Shown here piece after piece: positions 1 through 12,227 of a DNA stretch of 64,000 nt (the stretch's first letter is position 1; each line of letters opens with the position of its first letter). The position numbers and the translations under genes were made by a program. The notes beneath the pieces were generated by a model. That model ran no database searches. It was not told the DNA's origin and saw only the letters and a program-made list of their open reading frames with translations. Source of the stretch: Minwuiaceae bacterium (GTDB lineage: Bacteria; Pseudomonadota; Alphaproteobacteria; Minwuiales; Minwuiaceae); assembly GCA_028278525.1 (NCBI GenBank), contig JANQEE010000006.1:1-64000 (forward strand), given 5' to 3'.

Positions 1-173
1 AAGGGAGTTTTCGTCGTGTCGATCTCAACGCCCTCGTGAATGTCGACGCGACCATTGGCGAGCAAGGAAAGATCACAGGCTCGGCGAAGATTGGTGACAG
101 CAAGGCCACAGTCGTCGGCGAATGCCACAAGGAAGACGAACTCACCAAGCGAAATGCCGTTGACAAGGATTTA

Positions 174-1802
<1,629 letters not shown>

Positions 1803-1812
1803 CCGGTGAGCT

Positions 1813-2289
1813 TCAGCTATCCGCCTTGGGTTTCCGCGGCAAGCCGTCGCCGCTCGGGATCTTAACGATCCCGTTGGCGCGCAATATGGTCTCTCCGGCG
1901 GCGCTTTCCAACAGGCAACTGGCAAAGGCGAAATTGCGCGTCACACGGTGCACGTCCGTGCTGCCCTGGATCCAGTCGCCTGCCTTGGCCGCCGAAATGA
2001 AATCCACGGTCATGTTTACCGTCGGAATGAACTTCCGCAGTTCCGCATGGGCGCGGACGCCGACGCCGATCTGCATGTCGGCGATCGTCATCAGCATGCC
2101 GCCGTGGCAGATGCCGGCAGGGTTGGTGTGGCGTTCCTCGACCAGCAGGCCGAGCATGGCTGCGCGGCCCTCCTGCTTCAGGTAAAGCGGGCCGACCATG
2201 TCGACGAAACCCGTTCCGAACGGGGCCGGCGCAAAACCCGCGGGTATGCCGGGACTACCGACGCTACTGCGACTACTACTATCTGCCAT
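1813..2289 (-). CDS. PaaI/hotdog-fold thioesterase
   Basis: This 158-residue protein has the hotdog thioesterase pattern. The motif [19 protein letters not shown] (residues about 54-72) matches the PaaI/YdiI family signature, in which the HGG segment and the following acidic residue form the acyl-CoA active site. Family members hydrolyse acyl-CoA or aryl-CoA thioesters; the substrate cannot be read from sequence. The N-terminus is rich in Ser, Gly and Pro and probably disordered. The gene sits between pheT and lepA on the same strand with gaps of one and ten bases, so co-transcription is likely. Confidence 0.85.
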   Translation of the reverse strand: MADSSSRSSVGSPGIPAGFAPAPFGTGFVDMVGPLYLKQEGRAAMLGLLVEERHTNPAGICHGGMLMTIADMQIGVGVRAHAELRKFIPTVNMTVDFISAAKAGDWIQGSTDVHRVTRNFAFASCLLESAAGETILRANGIVKIPSGDGLPRKPKADS

Positions 2290-2290
2290 A

Positions 2291-4696
2291 CTAGTTTCTC
2301 AACTCTCCTCCGGTGGCCTTGGCGACCTGGGCGACGACCTTTTGGCCGATCGCGTCGATCTCCGCATCGGTCAGGGTTTTCTCGCGCGGCTCCAGCCGGA
2401 CGGAAATCGCAATCGACTTCTTGCCGGCGCCGATTCGGTCGCCTTCATAGACGTCGAAGACTTCGACACCGGCGATCAGCGTCTTATCGGCGCCGCGGGC
2501 GGCGCGGATCAGTTGTTCCGCCGACGTGTCGGCGTCGACGACGAAGGCGAAGTCACGTTCCACGGCCTGCAGATCGGATATGTCCAGCGGTGGCCGGGTG
2601 GTTGTCGCACGGCCCTTCGGCGACGGAATGTTGGCCAGGAACAGCTCGAAGGCGACCAGCGGCCCTTTTACGTCCATCGCGTCGAGCACGGCCGGATGCA
2701 CGTCGCCGAACCAGGCGAGCACGTTCTTCGGTCCCAGTTGCAGGGCGCCGGACCGGCCGGGGTGATACCAGTCTGCGGCGCCGGGTTGGACCTGCAGGCT
2801 TTTGACCGGCGCGCCGCAGGCGCCGAGCGTTGCCAGTGCGTCCGCCTTGGCGTCGAACGCATCGACCGCACGTCCGCCGGCCGCCCAGTGACGTCCCGCC
2901 GTATCGCCGCGGCGGATACCGGCGGCAACGATCGCCTGGCCGGACGGGCTGTCGTCGGCATATTGCGGCCCGACCTCGAACAGGGCGACGTTGGCGAAGC
3001 CGCGGTCCATGTTGCGGCCGGCGGCGGCGATCAGGTTGGGCAGGATCGACGGCCGCATGGTGTCCAGGTCGCTGCTGATCGGGTTCGCCAGCATCAGTTG
3101 TTCGGCGCCGCCGCCGAACAGCCGCGCCTGCGCGCGCGGCAGAAACGACCAGGTGACCGCTTCCATCATGCCGCGCCCAGCCAAGGCGCGGCGGGCCGTC
3201 CGCACGCGCTTTTGCATCGGGGTCAGGGTCGGGCGGGCCACCGCTTCCGCGCGCGGCAGCGTCGCTGTCGGCAGTTTGTCGAAACCGTAGATACGGCTGA
3301 TATCCTCGATCAGGTCCGCCTCGCCGTCGACGTCGGTGCGCCAGGGCGGCACGGCAACGCGGTAGTCGCCGCCGTTGGCCTTCGCCTCGAAGCCGAGGTC
3401 GCCCAGAATGCGTACCATCTCCGGCTCCGGCACGTCGATGCCGGTCAATTGGGCGACGCGGTGCGGCCGCAGCGTAACGGTCCGCTGCCAGTCCGGTTCC
3501 TTACCGGAAACGACCATATTGCTGGGCGTGCCGCCGCAGAGATCCATGATCAGGCGGGTCGCCGCCTCCATGCCGGCGACGACGAACGACGGGTCCACAC
3601 CGCGCTCGAAGCGATAGCGCGCATCGGACAGGATGTTGAGCCGTCGCCCGCTGGCCGCGGTGCGTACGGGATCGAACAACGCGGCCTCGACGAACACGTT
3701 GACCGTCTCTTCGGTACAGCCCGTCGTCTCACCGCCCATGATGCCGCCTAGGCTGACCGGGCCGCTATCGTCGCTGATGGCGCAGATCTCGGGATCGAGC
3801 GGGTATTCCTTGCCGTCCAGGGCCAGCAGGCTCTCGCCCTTGTTGCCGGGATGGAGCCGGAGGTTGCCCTTGAGCTTGTCGGCGTCGAAGACGTGCAGCG
3901 GCCGGTTGAGGTCGTAGGTGACGTAGTTGGTGATGTCGACCAGGGTCGAGATCGGCCGGAGGCCGATCGCCAGCAGCTTGTCCTGCAGCCATTTCGGGCT
4001 CGGCCCGTTCTTGACGCCGCGGATCAGCCGGCCGGTGAACATCGGGCAGTCGCCGGTACGGTCGGCCGGGAAATCCAGGTCGACGCCAATCGGGCTGTCG
4101 AATTCGCCCGGCACCGGCTTTACGTCCAGTGGTTTCAGCGTGCCGAGCCCGGCAGCGGCCAGGTCGCGAGCGATGCCGTGCACGCCGAGGCAGTCCTGCC
4201 GGTTCGGCGTGATTGCCACGTCGATCACCGGGTCGTCGAGGCCGAGCAGCGCCGCGAACGGTTCGCCGACCTCGGCGTCCGCCGGCAGGTCGATGATGCC
4301 GTCATGCTCGTCGGACAGGCCCATCTCCCGTTCCGAGCAGAGCATGCCGTTGCTGTCGATGCCGCGGATCTTGGTCGGCTTCAAATGTAGGCCGGTGCCG
4401 GGAATGGTCGTGCCGGACGGCGCGAACACGCCCTTCATGCCGGTCCGCGCGTTTGGCGCGCCGCAGACGACCTGAACCCGCTCGGTCCCGGTATCGACGA
4501 TGCAGACCCTGAGCTTGTCGGCGTTCGGGTGCTGTTCGGCGCTAACCACGTGCGCGACCGTGAACGGCGCCAGATCGGCGGCGCGGTCGATCACCTCTTC
4601 GACCTCCAGCCCGACGTCGGTCAGTTTGTCGACGACGGCCTTGAGGCCGGCATCGGTTTCCAGGTGCTCTTTCAGCCAGGACAGGGTGAACTTCAT
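2291..4696 (-). CDS. pheT: Phenylalanyl-tRNA synthetase beta subunit
   Basis: PheT is the large subunit of the alpha2-beta2 enzyme that charges tRNA-Phe. The 801-residue length is normal for the family. The protein begins [15 protein letters not shown]. It has an EMAP/OB-type tRNA-binding segment near residues 45-150 ([10 protein letters not shown] at 56-65), the B3/B4 editing region in the middle, the B5 region, and a C-terminal ferredoxin-fold anticodon-binding domain ending near [11 protein letters not shown]. The start was fixed by the conserved N-terminus; the open frame extends another 53 codons without homology. The ATG overlaps the pheS stop in an ATGA arrangement, so translation is probably coupled. 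Confidence 0.97.
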   Translation of the reverse strand: MKFTLSWLKEHLETDAGLKAVVDKLTDVGLEVEEVIDRAADLAPFTVAHVVSAEQHPNADKLRVCIVDTGTERVQVVCGAPNARTGMKGVFAPSGTTIPGTGLHLKPTKIRGIDSNGMLCSEREMGLSDEHDGIIDLPADAEVGEPFAALLGLDDPVIDVAITPNRQDCLGVHGIARDLAAAGLGTLKPLDVKPVPGEFDSPIGVDLDFPADRTGDCPMFTGRLIRGVKNGPSPKWLQDKLLAIGLRPISTLVDITNYVTYDLNRPLHVFDADKLKGNLRLHPGNKGESLLALDGKEYPLDPEICAISDDSGPVSLGGIMGGETTGCTEETVNVFVEAALFDPVRTAASGRRLNILSDARYRFERGVDPSFVVAGMEAATRLIMDLCGGTPSNMVVSGKEPDWQRTVTLRPHRVAQLTGIDVPEPEMVRILGDLGFEAKANGGDYRVAVPPWRTDVDGEADLIEDISRIYGFDKLPTATLPRAEAVARPTLTPMQKRVRTARRALAGRGMMEAVTWSFLPRAQARLFGGGAEQLMLANPISSDLDTMRPSILPNLIAAAGRNMDRGFANVALFEVGPQYADDSPSGQAIVAAGIRRGDTAGRHWAAGGRAVDAFDAKADALATLGACGAPVKSLQVQPGAADWYHPGRSGALQLGPKNVLAWFGDVHPAVLDAMDVKGPLVAFELFLANIPSPKGRATTTRPPLDISDLQAVERDFAFVVDADTSAEQLIRAARGADKTLIAGVEVFDVYEGDRIGAGKKSIAISVRLEPREKTLTDAEIDAIGQKVVAQVAKATGGELRN

Positions 4697-5769
4697 CGGC
4701 TCAACCCCCCGCCCAAAGTCGGCACGTACAGCGGCACGAACCCGTAATGGTGCAGCCAGCGCAGGTCGCTCTCGAAGAAGGCGCGGAGATCGGGAATGCC
4801 GTATTTCAGCATGGCGATGCGGTCGATCCCCATGCCCCAGGCGAAGCCCTGCCATTCGTCCGGGTCCAGCCCGACTGCCTTGAGCACCTTCGGATGCACC
4901 ATGCCGCAGCCGAGGATCTCCAGCCAGTCTTCGCCCTCGCCGATGCGGATCTGGCCCTTGTCGAAGGCGCAGCCGATATCGACCTCCGCCGACGGTTCGG
5001 TGAAGGGGAAGTGGCTCGGGCGGAAGCGCATGCGGACTTCGTCGAGTTCGAAGAAGGCGCGGGCGAAGGCCTCCAGCGTGCCTTTGAGGTGGCCCATATG
5101 GGTGGTCTTGTCGATCACCAGGCCTTCGACCTGATGGAACATCGGCGTATGGGTCTGGTCGGAGTCCGACCGGAAGGTGCGGCCCGGGATGACGATGCGG
5201 TGCGGCGGCTTCTTGCTCTCCATGGTGCGGATCTGCACCGGAGAGGTATGGGTGCGCAGCACCATGCGCGAGCCGTCCTCCTTTTCGTTCAGATAGAACG
5301 TGTCCATCATCTGCCGCGCCGGATGCTCCTCCGGAATATTCAGCGCGGTGAAGTTGTGGAAGTCGTCCTCGATGTCCGGCCCTTCGGCGATGGCGAAGCC
5401 CATGTCGGCGAAGATCTCCGCGATCTCGTCCATCACCTGACTGATGGGGTGGATGCGGCCTTCCGGCTCCGGCCGGACCGGCAGGCTGACGTCGACGCGT
5501 TCCTCCGCCAGGCGGGCTTCCAGTTCGGCGCGGCGGAGTTCGGCGCGGCGGGCCTCGATCGCCTCGCTCAAGGTGTCTTTAAGCTGATTGAGAGCGGGCG
5601 CGACCTGCTTGCGCTGGTCCGGGTCCATCTGGCCCAGTCCGCGCATCATCCCGCTCAGGCGGCCTTTCTTGCCCAGGGCGGCAACACGGGCCGCCTCCAG
5701 CCCGTCCAGGTCGACGGCGGCACTAACGCTCGCCATCAGTTCGCGTTCGATTTCAGCTATGTCCTGCAT
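4693..5769 (-). CDS. pheS: Phenylalanyl-tRNA synthetase alpha subunit
   Basis: PheS is the catalytic small subunit of phenylalanyl-tRNA synthetase. The 358-residue protein has an N-terminal coiled-coil rich in Ala, Glu and Arg (residues 1-95), which contacts tRNA. A class II synthetase core follows: motif 1 near [13 protein letters not shown], motif 2 [19 protein letters not shown], and motif 3 [18 protein letters not shown] chose the ATG at 5769. An in-frame TTG lies nine bases upstream and could also be used; the GGAAG sequence lies very close to the ATG. pheS follows rplT and precedes pheT in one minus-strand unit. Confidence 0.97.
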   Translation of the reverse strand: MQDIAEIERELMASVSAAVDLDGLEAARVAALGKKGRLSGMMRGLGQMDPDQRKQVAPALNQLKDTLSEAIEARRAELRRAELEARLAEERVDVSLPVRPEPEGRIHPISQVMDEIAEIFADMGFAIAEGPDIEDDFHNFTALNIPEEHPARQMMDTFYLNEKEDGSRMVLRTHTSPVQIRTMESKKPPHRIVIPGRTFRSDSDQTHTPMFHQVEGLVIDKTTHMGHLKGTLEAFARAFFELDEVRMRFRPSHFPFTEPSAEVDIGCAFDKGQIRIGEGEDWLEILGCGMVHPKVLKAVGLDPDEWQGFAWGMGIDRIAMLKYGIPDLRAFFESDLRWLHHYGFVPLYVPTLGGGLSR

Positions 5770-5786
5770 GACTTCCAACTAACAGC

Positions 5787-5815
5787 AAAAGGGGGCTCGG
5801 TCACCCGGCCCCCTT
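5787..5815 (-). terminator. Hairpin between rplT and pheS (terminator or attenuator)
   Basis: Read on the minus strand, an 8-bp stem AAGGGGGC/GCCCCCTT with an 11-base loop is followed by TTTTGC. It lies between the rplT stop and the pheS start. It could end rplT messages or act as a partial terminator before pheS. In enteric bacteria this region carries a leader-peptide attenuator; no Phe-rich leader peptide is visible here. Confidence 0.6.
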
Positions 5816-5855
5816 GGGTTCGTTGGCTACTGCGCCGGTTCGGAGGGCCGGGGCG

Positions 5856-6218
5856 TCAGGCCTGGGCGAGCGCGTCCTGCGCCTTATCGACCAGGGCCTT
5901 GAAGGCCTCAGGCTCCCGGACGGCGAGGTCGGCAAGCACCTTGCGATCGATCTCGATGCCCGAAAGCTTGAGACCGTTCATAAATCGCGCATAGGTCAGG
6001 CCGTGCTCGCGGCTGCCGGCGTTGATCCGCTGAATCCAGAGCGAGCGGAAATTGCGCTTGCGGACCTTCCGGTCGCGATAGGCGTATTGCAGGCTGCGTT
6101 CGACGGCCTGGACGGCGGTACGGAACGTATTCTTCCGCCGGCCGCGGTAGCCCTTGGCCTGCTTGATAACCTTCTTGTGACGGGCGTGGGTGGTAACGCC
6201 CCGCTTGACGCGTGCCAT
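5856..6218 (-). CDS. rplT: 50S ribosomal protein L20
   Basis: L20 is an early-assembly 23S rRNA-binding protein of the large subunit. The protein is 120 residues, the usual length. It begins [24 protein letters not shown] and contains the family signature [16 protein letters not shown], then a globular C-terminal domain. It follows rpmI by 11 bases in the conserved rpmI-rplT order. L20 represses its own operon in some bacteria; I see no clear operator here. Confidence 0.98.
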   Translation of the reverse strand: MARVKRGVTTHARHKKVIKQAKGYRGRRKNTFRTAVQAVERSLQYAYRDRKVRKRNFRSLWIQRINAGSREHGLTYARFMNGLKLSGIEIDRKVLADLAVREPEAFKALVDKAQDALAQA

Positions 6219-6229
6219 GGCTTCCCTCC

Positions 6230-6430
6230 TTACCCGTTCGGCATGAAATGCTTCCTGACGATCTTGGCGTCAGGATCGCTGAGCGTGGTGGTGCCACGCA
6301 GATTGCGGATCTGCTTGTTGGTCCGCTTGATCATGCCGTGCCGTTTACCGGCCATCTGGCGGCGGACCTTGCCGCTGGCCGTGAGGCGGAAACGCTTCTT
6401 GGCGCCGCTCTTGGTCTTCATCTTGGGCAT
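6230..6430 (-). CDS. rpmI: 50S ribosomal protein L35
   Basis: L35 is a small basic protein of the large ribosomal subunit. The product is 66 residues. It begins [20 protein letters not shown] and ends in HFMPNG, both typical. The start is set by the conserved N-terminus; a longer in-frame extension upstream has no L35-like sequence. An AAGAGGAAG ribosome-binding site lies just upstream. The gene leads the rpmI-rplT-pheS-pheT unit. Unlike the common arrangement, it is separated from infC by about 2 kb holding two unrelated genes. Confidence 0.97.
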   Translation of the reverse strand: MPKMKTKSGAKKRFRLTASGKVRRQMAGKRHGMIKRTNKQIRNLRGTTTLSDPDAKIVRKHFMPNG

Positions 6431-6596
6431 TTTTGCTTCCTCTTGCGCAAAGTTACTTCGTAGCGAAGCTTCGGGGCGGCCGCGGCATGCCCTTTTCTGG
6501 GCCGGACCACCCGGACGGCGCTGTATAGCGGCCGGATGGCGCAAAAGCAAGGGTGGTGGGTATTTTGCGAGCCAGCCGCATTGTAATGGCGAACCG

Positions 6597-7529
6597 CTAT
6601 GGCTCGGTCCGATTTTCGCCCACCGAGACCCGATAACCATCCGGATCGAGCAGGAAAGTCCCGTTTTCGCGGTCCGCAGGGCGGCACAGCGTGAATCCGG
6701 CTCTTTCCGCGTGTTCGACGAGGCCGTCAGGGTCCCGTGCGGCGATGGCCATATGATCGAAGCCCAGTGGATCTGCGGCGCCGGTGTGGTAGGCGAAACC
6801 AGGATCTTTTTCGGTTCCCCAGCGATGCTGGAGCTCAAGGGTGACGTAGTGGCGGTTCCAGAGCCAGTCGCGATTGTCGAGGGCCTCCAGATCCGGGTCC
6901 GGCGGCGTTTCGTCCGTGAAAGCCAGAAAATAGAGGGTGAAGCGGTAGTCCGGCACCGGCATGCGGGCCAGCAGCCGCATACCGAGCAGATCCCGGTAGA
7001 ACGCCAGCGATGGTGCGGGGTCTTTAACCCGCAGCGTGATCTGGGACCATATGGGCGTAGACCCAAGCGGCTGCTCCGCCAAGGCCGGGCCGGCAAAGGC
7101 GGGCGGATGGCCGGAGCGCTCGATCAGCTCGATGCAATAGCCGTCAGGGTCCTCGAGATGGCAGAGCTTCGCGATATCCCGGAATTGGTGCGGCGGGTCG
7201 CCGACCTTGACGCCGCCTTTCTGCAGGCCGGTGTAGGCGCGTCCGATGTCCTGAACCGTCAGGCCGATTTTCCAGTATCCCATGGGCCTTTCGCCGTCCC
7301 GGCCCTGGGGCACAATACGCTCGGCTGATGCGGGCCGGTGGCATAGCTCCAGGACCGGCGCGCCGCGCGGTCCGGCTGGGAAACCGAGGCGATGGAGCCC
7401 TATGCCATCCTGGCCGGATGCGGCGACCGTGCCGAGCAGGGCCATACCCAAACGCTCGCGGTAGAAGTCGGCGGCGGTTGCAGGATCCACGGTCCATAGC
7501 CTCAAAGCGGCGATCCGCCCGGCCGTCAT
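6597..7529 (-). CDS. Two-domain VOC family (glyoxalase/dioxygenase-like) protein
   Basis: This 310-residue protein contains two vicinal-oxygen-chelate modules, at about residues 5-140 and 165-305. Each shows the paired beta-alpha-beta-beta-beta pattern, with signatures such as [34 protein letters not shown] and [10 protein letters not shown]. The second module resembles glyoxalase I, with a D[11 protein letters not shown] stretch and a later QHRWGTE. VOC proteins bind a divalent metal and act on glutathione adducts or aromatic substrates. The specific reaction is not determined. It is transcribed away from the cation transporter and inserted between infC and rpmI. Confidence 0.8.
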   Translation of the reverse strand: MTAGRIAALRLWTVDPATAADFYRERLGMALLGTVAASGQDGIGLHRLGFPAGPRGAPVLELCHRPASAERIVPQGRDGERPMGYWKIGLTVQDIGRAYTGLQKGGVKVGDPPHQFRDIAKLCHLEDPDGYCIELIERSGHPPAFAGPALAEQPLGSTPIWSQITLRVKDPAPSLAFYRDLLGMRLLARMPVPDYRFTLYFLAFTDETPPDPDLEALDNRDWLWNRHYVTLELQHRWGTEKDPGFAYHTGAADPLGFDHMAIAARDPDGLVEHAERAGFTLCRPADRENGTFLLDPDGYRVSVGENRTEP

Positions 7530-7567
7530 TCCGTAAGATCCTTGACAGGATCGGAGAATGCGCTAAT

Positions 7568-7587
7568 ATATGAACAAGTATTCATAT
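7568..7587. promoter_or_regulatory. ArsR/SmtB-like operator palindrome
   Basis: An inverted repeat ATATGAA-N6-TTCATAT lies 140 bp upstream of the cation transporter and 39 bp upstream of the divergent VOC gene. AT-rich palindromes of this form, TATGAA with TTCATA, are typical operators of metal-sensing ArsR/SmtB repressors. No arsR-type gene is adjacent, so any repressor would act from elsewhere. This is inference from motif shape and context. Confidence 0.5.
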
Positions 7588-7726
7588 GATCAGAAATACC
7601 GGACCGTCTATCTGTTCCGTTAGGAGCTTCGCAACCGTTAGACCGGCATTTGTGTCACATCCGACCGGTTTATTACAGCGAACCGGCCGGTGCAGCCGAA
7701 GTCAGCCGCGGCGATAGGGGCTAATT

Positions 7727-8362
7727 ATGGGCGTAAGCTGCCATCACTGCGACGACCAGACGCCGGCAACCGGCGCATATCGGCGTATTCTCTATATCGT
7801 CATCGCGATCAACGCGATCATGTTCGTGGTGGAGCTTTCCGCCGGTCTGATGGCGAATTCGGTCGCCCTGCAGGCCGATGCGCTGGATTTCCTGGGCGAT
7901 ACCGCGACCTACGCGATCACGCTGATGGTGCTGGGCCTCAACACGACCTGGCGGGCCGGGGCCGCCCTGTTGAAGGGCGCGACGATGGGGCTGTTCGGCA
8001 TCTGGGTGATCGGCCAGACGATCCATCACGCCATCGATCCGGGATTGCCGGGGGCGGCCGTCATGGGATCGATCGGCACGATGGCGCTTATCGCCAACAT
8101 GGTCAGCGCCCTGCTGCTGTTCCGCCACCGCGACGGCGACGCCAACCGGCGGTCGGTCTGGCTCTGCAGCCGCAATGACGCGATCGGCAACATCGCCGTG
8201 GTGATCGCGGCGAGCGGCGTGTTCGCCACCGGCACCGCTTGGCCCGACCTGGCGGTCGGCCTTGGCATGGCGGCGCTGGCGCTTACCGGTAGCTGGCAGA
8301 TCTTAAGGCAGGCGATGGGGGAGTTGCGGGCGGCACGCACGATTCCCGCCGGCGCCGACTAG
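7727..8362 (+). CDS. Small cation-diffusion-facilitator-like transporter
   Basis: This 211-residue membrane protein has five or six hydrophobic segments. They include the CDF-like stretches VELSAGLMANSVALQADALD and SRNDAIGNIAVVIAA, which carry the acidic residues that bind metal in the CDF (zinc/cobalt/cadmium exporter) family. It lacks the C-terminal cytoplasmic domain of full CDF proteins, as known short cation transporter family members do. A Cys/His patch (VSCHHCDD) at residues 3-10 may be a metal-binding N-terminus. The metal-type operator palindrome upstream supports metal-inducible export. The stop codon lies inside a large inverted repeat. Confidence 0.75.
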   Translation: MGVSCHHCDDQTPATGAYRRILYIVIAINAIMFVVELSAGLMANSVALQADALDFLGDTATYAITLMVLGLNTTWRAGAALLKGATMGLFGIWVIGQTIHHAIDPGLPGAAVMGSIGTMALIANMVSALLLFRHRDGDANRRSVWLCSRNDAIGNIAVVIAASGVFATGTAWPDLAVGLGMAALALTGSWQILRQAMGELRAARTIPAGAD

Positions 8363-8429
8363 AGCATCATCCGATCAAGCGGATCGCAGAGGCGATGCCG
8401 TTTGATCGGATGATGCTCTAGTCGGCGCC
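8351..8429. repeat. 28-bp perfect inverted repeat (REP-like, probable bidirectional terminator)
   Basis: Positions 8351-8378 are the exact reverse complement of 8402-8429, separated by 23 bases. The inner core GAGCATCATCCGATCAA belongs to a hairpin type that I recall as recurring between genes of many alphaproteobacteria. The outer part includes the last codons and TAG of the transporter gene. It lies between the convergent transporter and infC genes, so it could end transcription from both sides. No long T tract follows. Confidence 0.8.
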
Positions 8430-8490
8430 CAACGGTGCGTCATTGCACCGCCCACCTTGACTCCGGATATCGATTACAAAATCGGCGCCG

Positions 8491-9027
8491 TCATCTCGGC
8501 GCGATGACCATGGTCATCTGACGGCCTTCCATCTTCGGCCACTGCTCGACCTTGACCAACTCTTCCAACTGGCCGCGAACGCGATCGAGAACCTGCAGGC
8601 CAAGCTCCTGGTGCGCCATTTCGCGCCCGCGAAAGCGCATGGTGACCTTCACCTTGTCGCCCTCGTCCAGGAACCGCACCATCGACCGCATTTTGACGTC
8701 GTAGTCATGCTGGTCGATATTCGGCCGCATCTTGATTTCTTTGATGTCGATGGTCTTCTGCTTCTTACGGGCTTCGTTCGCCTTTTTCTGGGCTTCGTAT
8801 TTGAACTTGCCGTAGTCGAGCAGCTTGCAAACCGGAGGATCCGCGTTTGGGGATACCTCGACCAGGTCGAGCCCCACTTCATCGGCCAGTGCCAATGCTT
8901 CGGCGGTTGATACGACTCCTCGGTTTTCTCCTTCATGATCGACCAGACGAACGTTCGGTACGTCGATCTGGGCGTTGGCCCGCGGACCCTCTCGAGTCGG
9001 CTGCGGGTTAAACGGCGGTCTTGCTAT
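8491..9027 (-). CDS. infC: Translation initiation factor IF-3, AUA start
   Basis: IF-3 binds the 30S subunit and checks start-codon pairing. The 178-residue protein has the normal two-domain layout: an N-domain with [20 protein letters not shown] and the linker signature [20 protein letters not shown], then the C-domain with [14 protein letters not shown]. The only in-frame ATG (at 8895) would remove a third of the N-domain. An in-frame TAA lies immediately upstream of the ATA at 9027, and an AAGGAG ribosome-binding site sits eight bases before it. ATA is therefore the best start. AUU/AUA/AUC starts are a known feature of infC and underlie its autoregulation. It lies downstream of thrS. Confidence 0.95.
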   Translation of the reverse strand: MARPPFNPQPTREGPRANAQIDVPNVRLVDHEGENRGVVSTAEALALADEVGLDLVEVSPNADPPVCKLLDYGKFKYEAQKKANEARKKQKTIDIKEIKMRPNIDQHDYDVKMRSMVRFLDEGDKVKVTMRFRGREMAHQELGLQVLDRVRGQLEELVKVEQWPKMEGRQMTMVIAPR

Positions 9028-9156
9028 TTAGGCGCTCCTTTCAATTCAGATGACAAATCGCCGGTGCGAAGAACGTTACGCGGCGCGGCAAATACGCAAT
9101 GCCGACCTTAGTACGAAAATCTCGTCGACCGTACCGACGTTTTCATTACCAAACTA

Positions 9157-11103
9157 TTACGACCCGGGCATCCGAGCTTCTTGTTTTAGTCTATCCAGCG
9201 CCTCATCCAGCGCAAGAACTTCTTGATCCTTCGAGCCCAGGCGGCGCATGGAGACGGTGCCTTCTTCGGCCTCGCGGCGGCCGACCACCAAAATCACCGG
9301 CACCTTGGCCAAACTATGCTCGCGGACCTTGTAGTTGATCTTCTCGTTGCGAAGGTCGGTTTCGACCCGGAGCCCGGCCGCCGTGGCCTGCTCCCGGACC
9401 TTGGCCGCGAAATCGTCGCCGTCCGACGTGATGGTGCAAACCACCGCCTGGGTCGGCGCCAGCCAGAGCGGGAACCGGCCGGCGTAATGCTCGATCAGGA
9501 TGCCGGCAAACCGCTCGAACGAGCCGAGAATGGCACGGTGCAGCATGACCGGCCGATGCTTTTCCCCGTCCTCCCCTATATAGGTAGCGCCGAGCCGCTC
9601 CGGTAGCACGAAATCGACCTGCCAGGTGCCGCATTGCCAGTCGCGGCCGATGGCGTCGCGCAACACGAACTCCAGTTTCGGCCCGTAGAAGGCGCCTTCG
9701 CCGGGATTCATCACGACTTCCAGGCCGGCCTGCTCGACCGCTTCCTTCAAGGCGGTTTCCGCCTGGTCCCAGGTCTCGTCCGAGCCGGCGCGGACTTCCG
9801 GCCTGTCGGCGAACTTGATCATCACCTCCTCGAAGCCGAAGTCGCGATAGATGCTGAGCAGCAGGTCGCAGAAAATGCGGGTTTCCGAGGTGATCTGATC
9901 CTCGGTGCAGAAAATGTGCGCGTCGTCCTGGACGAAGTTGCGAACGCGCATCAGGCCGTGCAGCGCGCCCGACGGCTCGTAGCGGTGGCAGGAGCCGAAC
10001 TCGGCCAGTTTCAGCGGCAAGTCGCGGTAGCTTTTCAGGCCCTGGCGGAAGATCTGCACATGGCAGGGGCAGTTCATCGGCTTCAGCGCGAAGGTCCGCT
10101 CCTCCGATTCCGAGATGTACATATGCTCTCGGAACTTCTCCCAGTGGCCGGAATCCTCCCAGAGCTTGCGGTCGACCAGTTGCGGGGTCTTGATCTCCTG
10201 GTAGCCGGCGGCATCGAGCCGCATCCGCATATAGCTTTCCAGCAGTCGGTAGAAAGTCCAGCCCTTGGGGTGCCAGAAGGCCATGCCCGCTGCTTCCTCC
10301 TGGAAGTGGAACAGGCTCATTTCGCGGCCGAGGCGGCGATGGTCGCGGCGTTCCGCTTCCTCGATCCGGTGCAGGTAGGCCTTCAGCTCCTTCTCGGTGC
10401 GCCAGCAGGTTCCATAGATCCGCTGTAGCTGTTCGTTGCGGGCGTCGCCGCGCCAATAGGCGCCGGCCAGTTTAGTCAGCTTGAAGGCGTGGCCAAGCCG
10501 GCCGGTCGACGGCAGATGCGGGCCGCGGCAGAGATCATACCAGTCGCCCTGGCGATATATCGTAATCGGCTCGTCGCCTGGGATACTCTCGATGATCTCC
10601 GCCTTATAGTGCTCGCCAATGAACCTGAACATGTCGACCGCTTCATCCCGATCGTAAACCTCCCGCTTGATTGGTAGATCCAGATTGACAATTTCATGCA
10701 TTCGATCCTGGATCTTGGCGAGGTCATCCGGCGTAAATGGCTCGCTGCGGGCAAAATCGTAATAGAAGCCGTCGTCGATGGCCGGCCCGATGGTCACCTG
10801 GGTTCCCGGAAACAGCTCCTGCACCGCCTGGGCCATGACATGGGCGCAATCGTGGCGCAGCAATTCCAGCACGGTGTCGTCGTCGCTTTTCAGCGTCACG
10901 ATTTCCACCGCGGCGTCGCTATCGATGGCTCTGTTCAGGTCGCGCAGTTCGCCGTCGACCTTGACCGCCAGGGCAGCGCGCGCCAGTCCCGGGCCGATAT
11001 CGGTCGCGATATCCAGGCCGGTGGCCGGACCGTCGAACTGCCGCTTGCTGCCGTCGGGCAACGCAATCGATACCGGTTTGGCGACCGCCGCTTGCTCACT
11101 CAT
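9157..11103 (-). CDS. thrS: Threonyl-tRNA synthetase
   Basis: ThrS charges tRNA-Thr. The 648-residue length is typical. The domain order is an N-terminal TGS domain (residues 10-75), the HxxxH editing domain ([17 protein letters not shown] and later the [14 protein letters not shown] segment), a class II catalytic core with the zinc-binding Cys in [10 protein letters not shown], motif 2 ([14 protein letters not shown]), motif 3 ([11 protein letters not shown]), and the C-terminal anticodon-binding domain. The gene is followed by infC after 129 bases, which probably hold an infC promoter or leader. Confidence 0.98.
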   Translation of the reverse strand: MSEQAAVAKPVSIALPDGSKRQFDGPATGLDIATDIGPGLARAALAVKVDGELRDLNRAIDSDAAVEIVTLKSDDDTVLELLRHDCAHVMAQAVQELFPGTQVTIGPAIDDGFYYDFARSEPFTPDDLAKIQDRMHEIVNLDLPIKREVYDRDEAVDMFRFIGEHYKAEIIESIPGDEPITIYRQGDWYDLCRGPHLPSTGRLGHAFKLTKLAGAYWRGDARNEQLQRIYGTCWRTEKELKAYLHRIEEAERRDHRRLGREMSLFHFQEEAAGMAFWHPKGWTFYRLLESYMRMRLDAAGYQEIKTPQLVDRKLWEDSGHWEKFREHMYISESEERTFALKPMNCPCHVQIFRQGLKSYRDLPLKLAEFGSCHRYEPSGALHGLMRVRNFVQDDAHIFCTEDQITSETRIFCDLLLSIYRDFGFEEVMIKFADRPEVRAGSDETWDQAETALKEAVEQAGLEVVMNPGEGAFYGPKLEFVLRDAIGRDWQCGTWQVDFVLPERLGATYIGEDGEKHRPVMLHRAILGSFERFAGILIEHYAGRFPLWLAPTQAVVCTITSDGDDFAAKVREQATAAGLRVETDLRNEKINYKVREHSLAKVPVILVVGRREAEEGTVSMRRLGSKDQEVLALDEALDRLKQEARMPGS

Positions 11104-11249
11104 GTCCTTCTCCGAATAGCGGGCGCGACTTTAGGGGCGTGCTGTGCAAAGTCAAGATTGGCGGCGCTTTTCGCGGCTTGGGCGCCGCTTAGCCCGTTGC
11201 CGCCAAACTCAACTTGGCGTGAGCGCAATTATCGCCAAAATAGGACGCT

Positions 11250-12224
11250 ATGAGTATCGGTACCGCCGCCCCGCAACCGCGTCCCGCCACAGTGACGCCC
11301 TACGTTCACCATGGCGCGGTGGGCGAAGTATTCCTGATCTTCCTCAGGAACCTGGCGCTCAACATTCTGACATTCGGCTTCTACCGCTTCTGGGCGCGGA
11401 CCCGGCTGCGCCACTATTTCTGGAGCCAGAGCGAGATGTTCGGCGACCGGTTCGAGTATGACGGCCGCGGACTGGAGCTGTTTCTGGGCTTTCTGTTCAT
11501 CGCCTTCATCGTCCTGCTGCCGATCGGCGCGACATACAACGTGATCGCAACGTTCGCCTCGACCGACGAGGTCACCCAGATCTGGCTCAGCGTTGTCGGT
11601 TACATCGGGTTTTTTCTGCTGATCGGCATTGCGACATATCGGGCGCGCGGATACCGGCTGAGTCGCACCCGATGGCGCGGCATCCGGCTGTTTCAGGTCG
11701 GAAACGAGTTTGTCTACGGCCCCATGTTCCTGCTGTTGTTCACGTTGCAGCTGGTCACGCTCGGTTGGGCGACGCCGTTCGCCAATACCTGGTTGGAGCG
11801 ATACCGGATCAAACACACCTACCTGGGCAGCGAGCGGTTTTCCTTCGATGGCCGGGCGCGCGACCTGTACGGCCGTTTCGCCGTGGGGTGGCTGCTGGCG
11901 CTGTTCACCTTCGGGCTCGGCTATTTCTTCTACAAGGCCAGGGAGATCGCCTATTTCGCGGAGCGGACCCATGTCGTCGGCATCTCGTTCCGGTTCCAGG
12001 TTTCCGCCCTGCGGCTCTGCGGCTTCTGGCTGCTGAACATGCTGATTCTGATCGTAACGCTCAGCCTCGGTTATCCGTTCGTCCAGCTACGGACCGCGCG
12101 TTTCGTTTCGGAGCATCTGTCGATTGTTGGCGAGCCTGGCTTCTCGGCCATCCAGCAGGTGCCCGCTGACCTACCGGTCTTGGGCGAAGGGTTGGCGGAC
12201 GCGTTTGACATGGACGGGATGTAG
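11250..12224 (+). CDS. DUF898 (YjgN-like) inner-membrane protein
   Basis: This 324-residue protein has about six transmembrane helices with the DUF898/YjgN pattern. Pairs of helices are followed by basic FYRFWARTRLR and FYKAREIAYFAERT motifs, and it contains the repeated 'YDGRGLELFLG' and 'FDGRARDLYGRF' segments. Function of the family is unknown. It is co-directional with the M48 protease gene that begins four bases after its stop. That pairing suggests the two act together, perhaps in envelope quality control. Confidence 0.85.
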   Translation: MSIGTAAPQPRPATVTPYVHHGAVGEVFLIFLRNLALNILTFGFYRFWARTRLRHYFWSQSEMFGDRFEYDGRGLELFLGFLFIAFIVLLPIGATYNVIATFASTDEVTQIWLSVVGYIGFFLLIGIATYRARGYRLSRTRWRGIRLFQVGNEFVYGPMFLLLFTLQLVTLGWATPFANTWLERYRIKHTYLGSERFSFDGRARDLYGRFAVGWLLALFTFGLGYFFYKAREIAYFAERTHVVGISFRFQVSALRLCGFWLLNMLILIVTLSLGYPFVQLRTARFVSEHLSIVGEPGFSAIQQVPADLPVLGEGLADAFDMDGM

Positions 12225-12227
12225 GCG

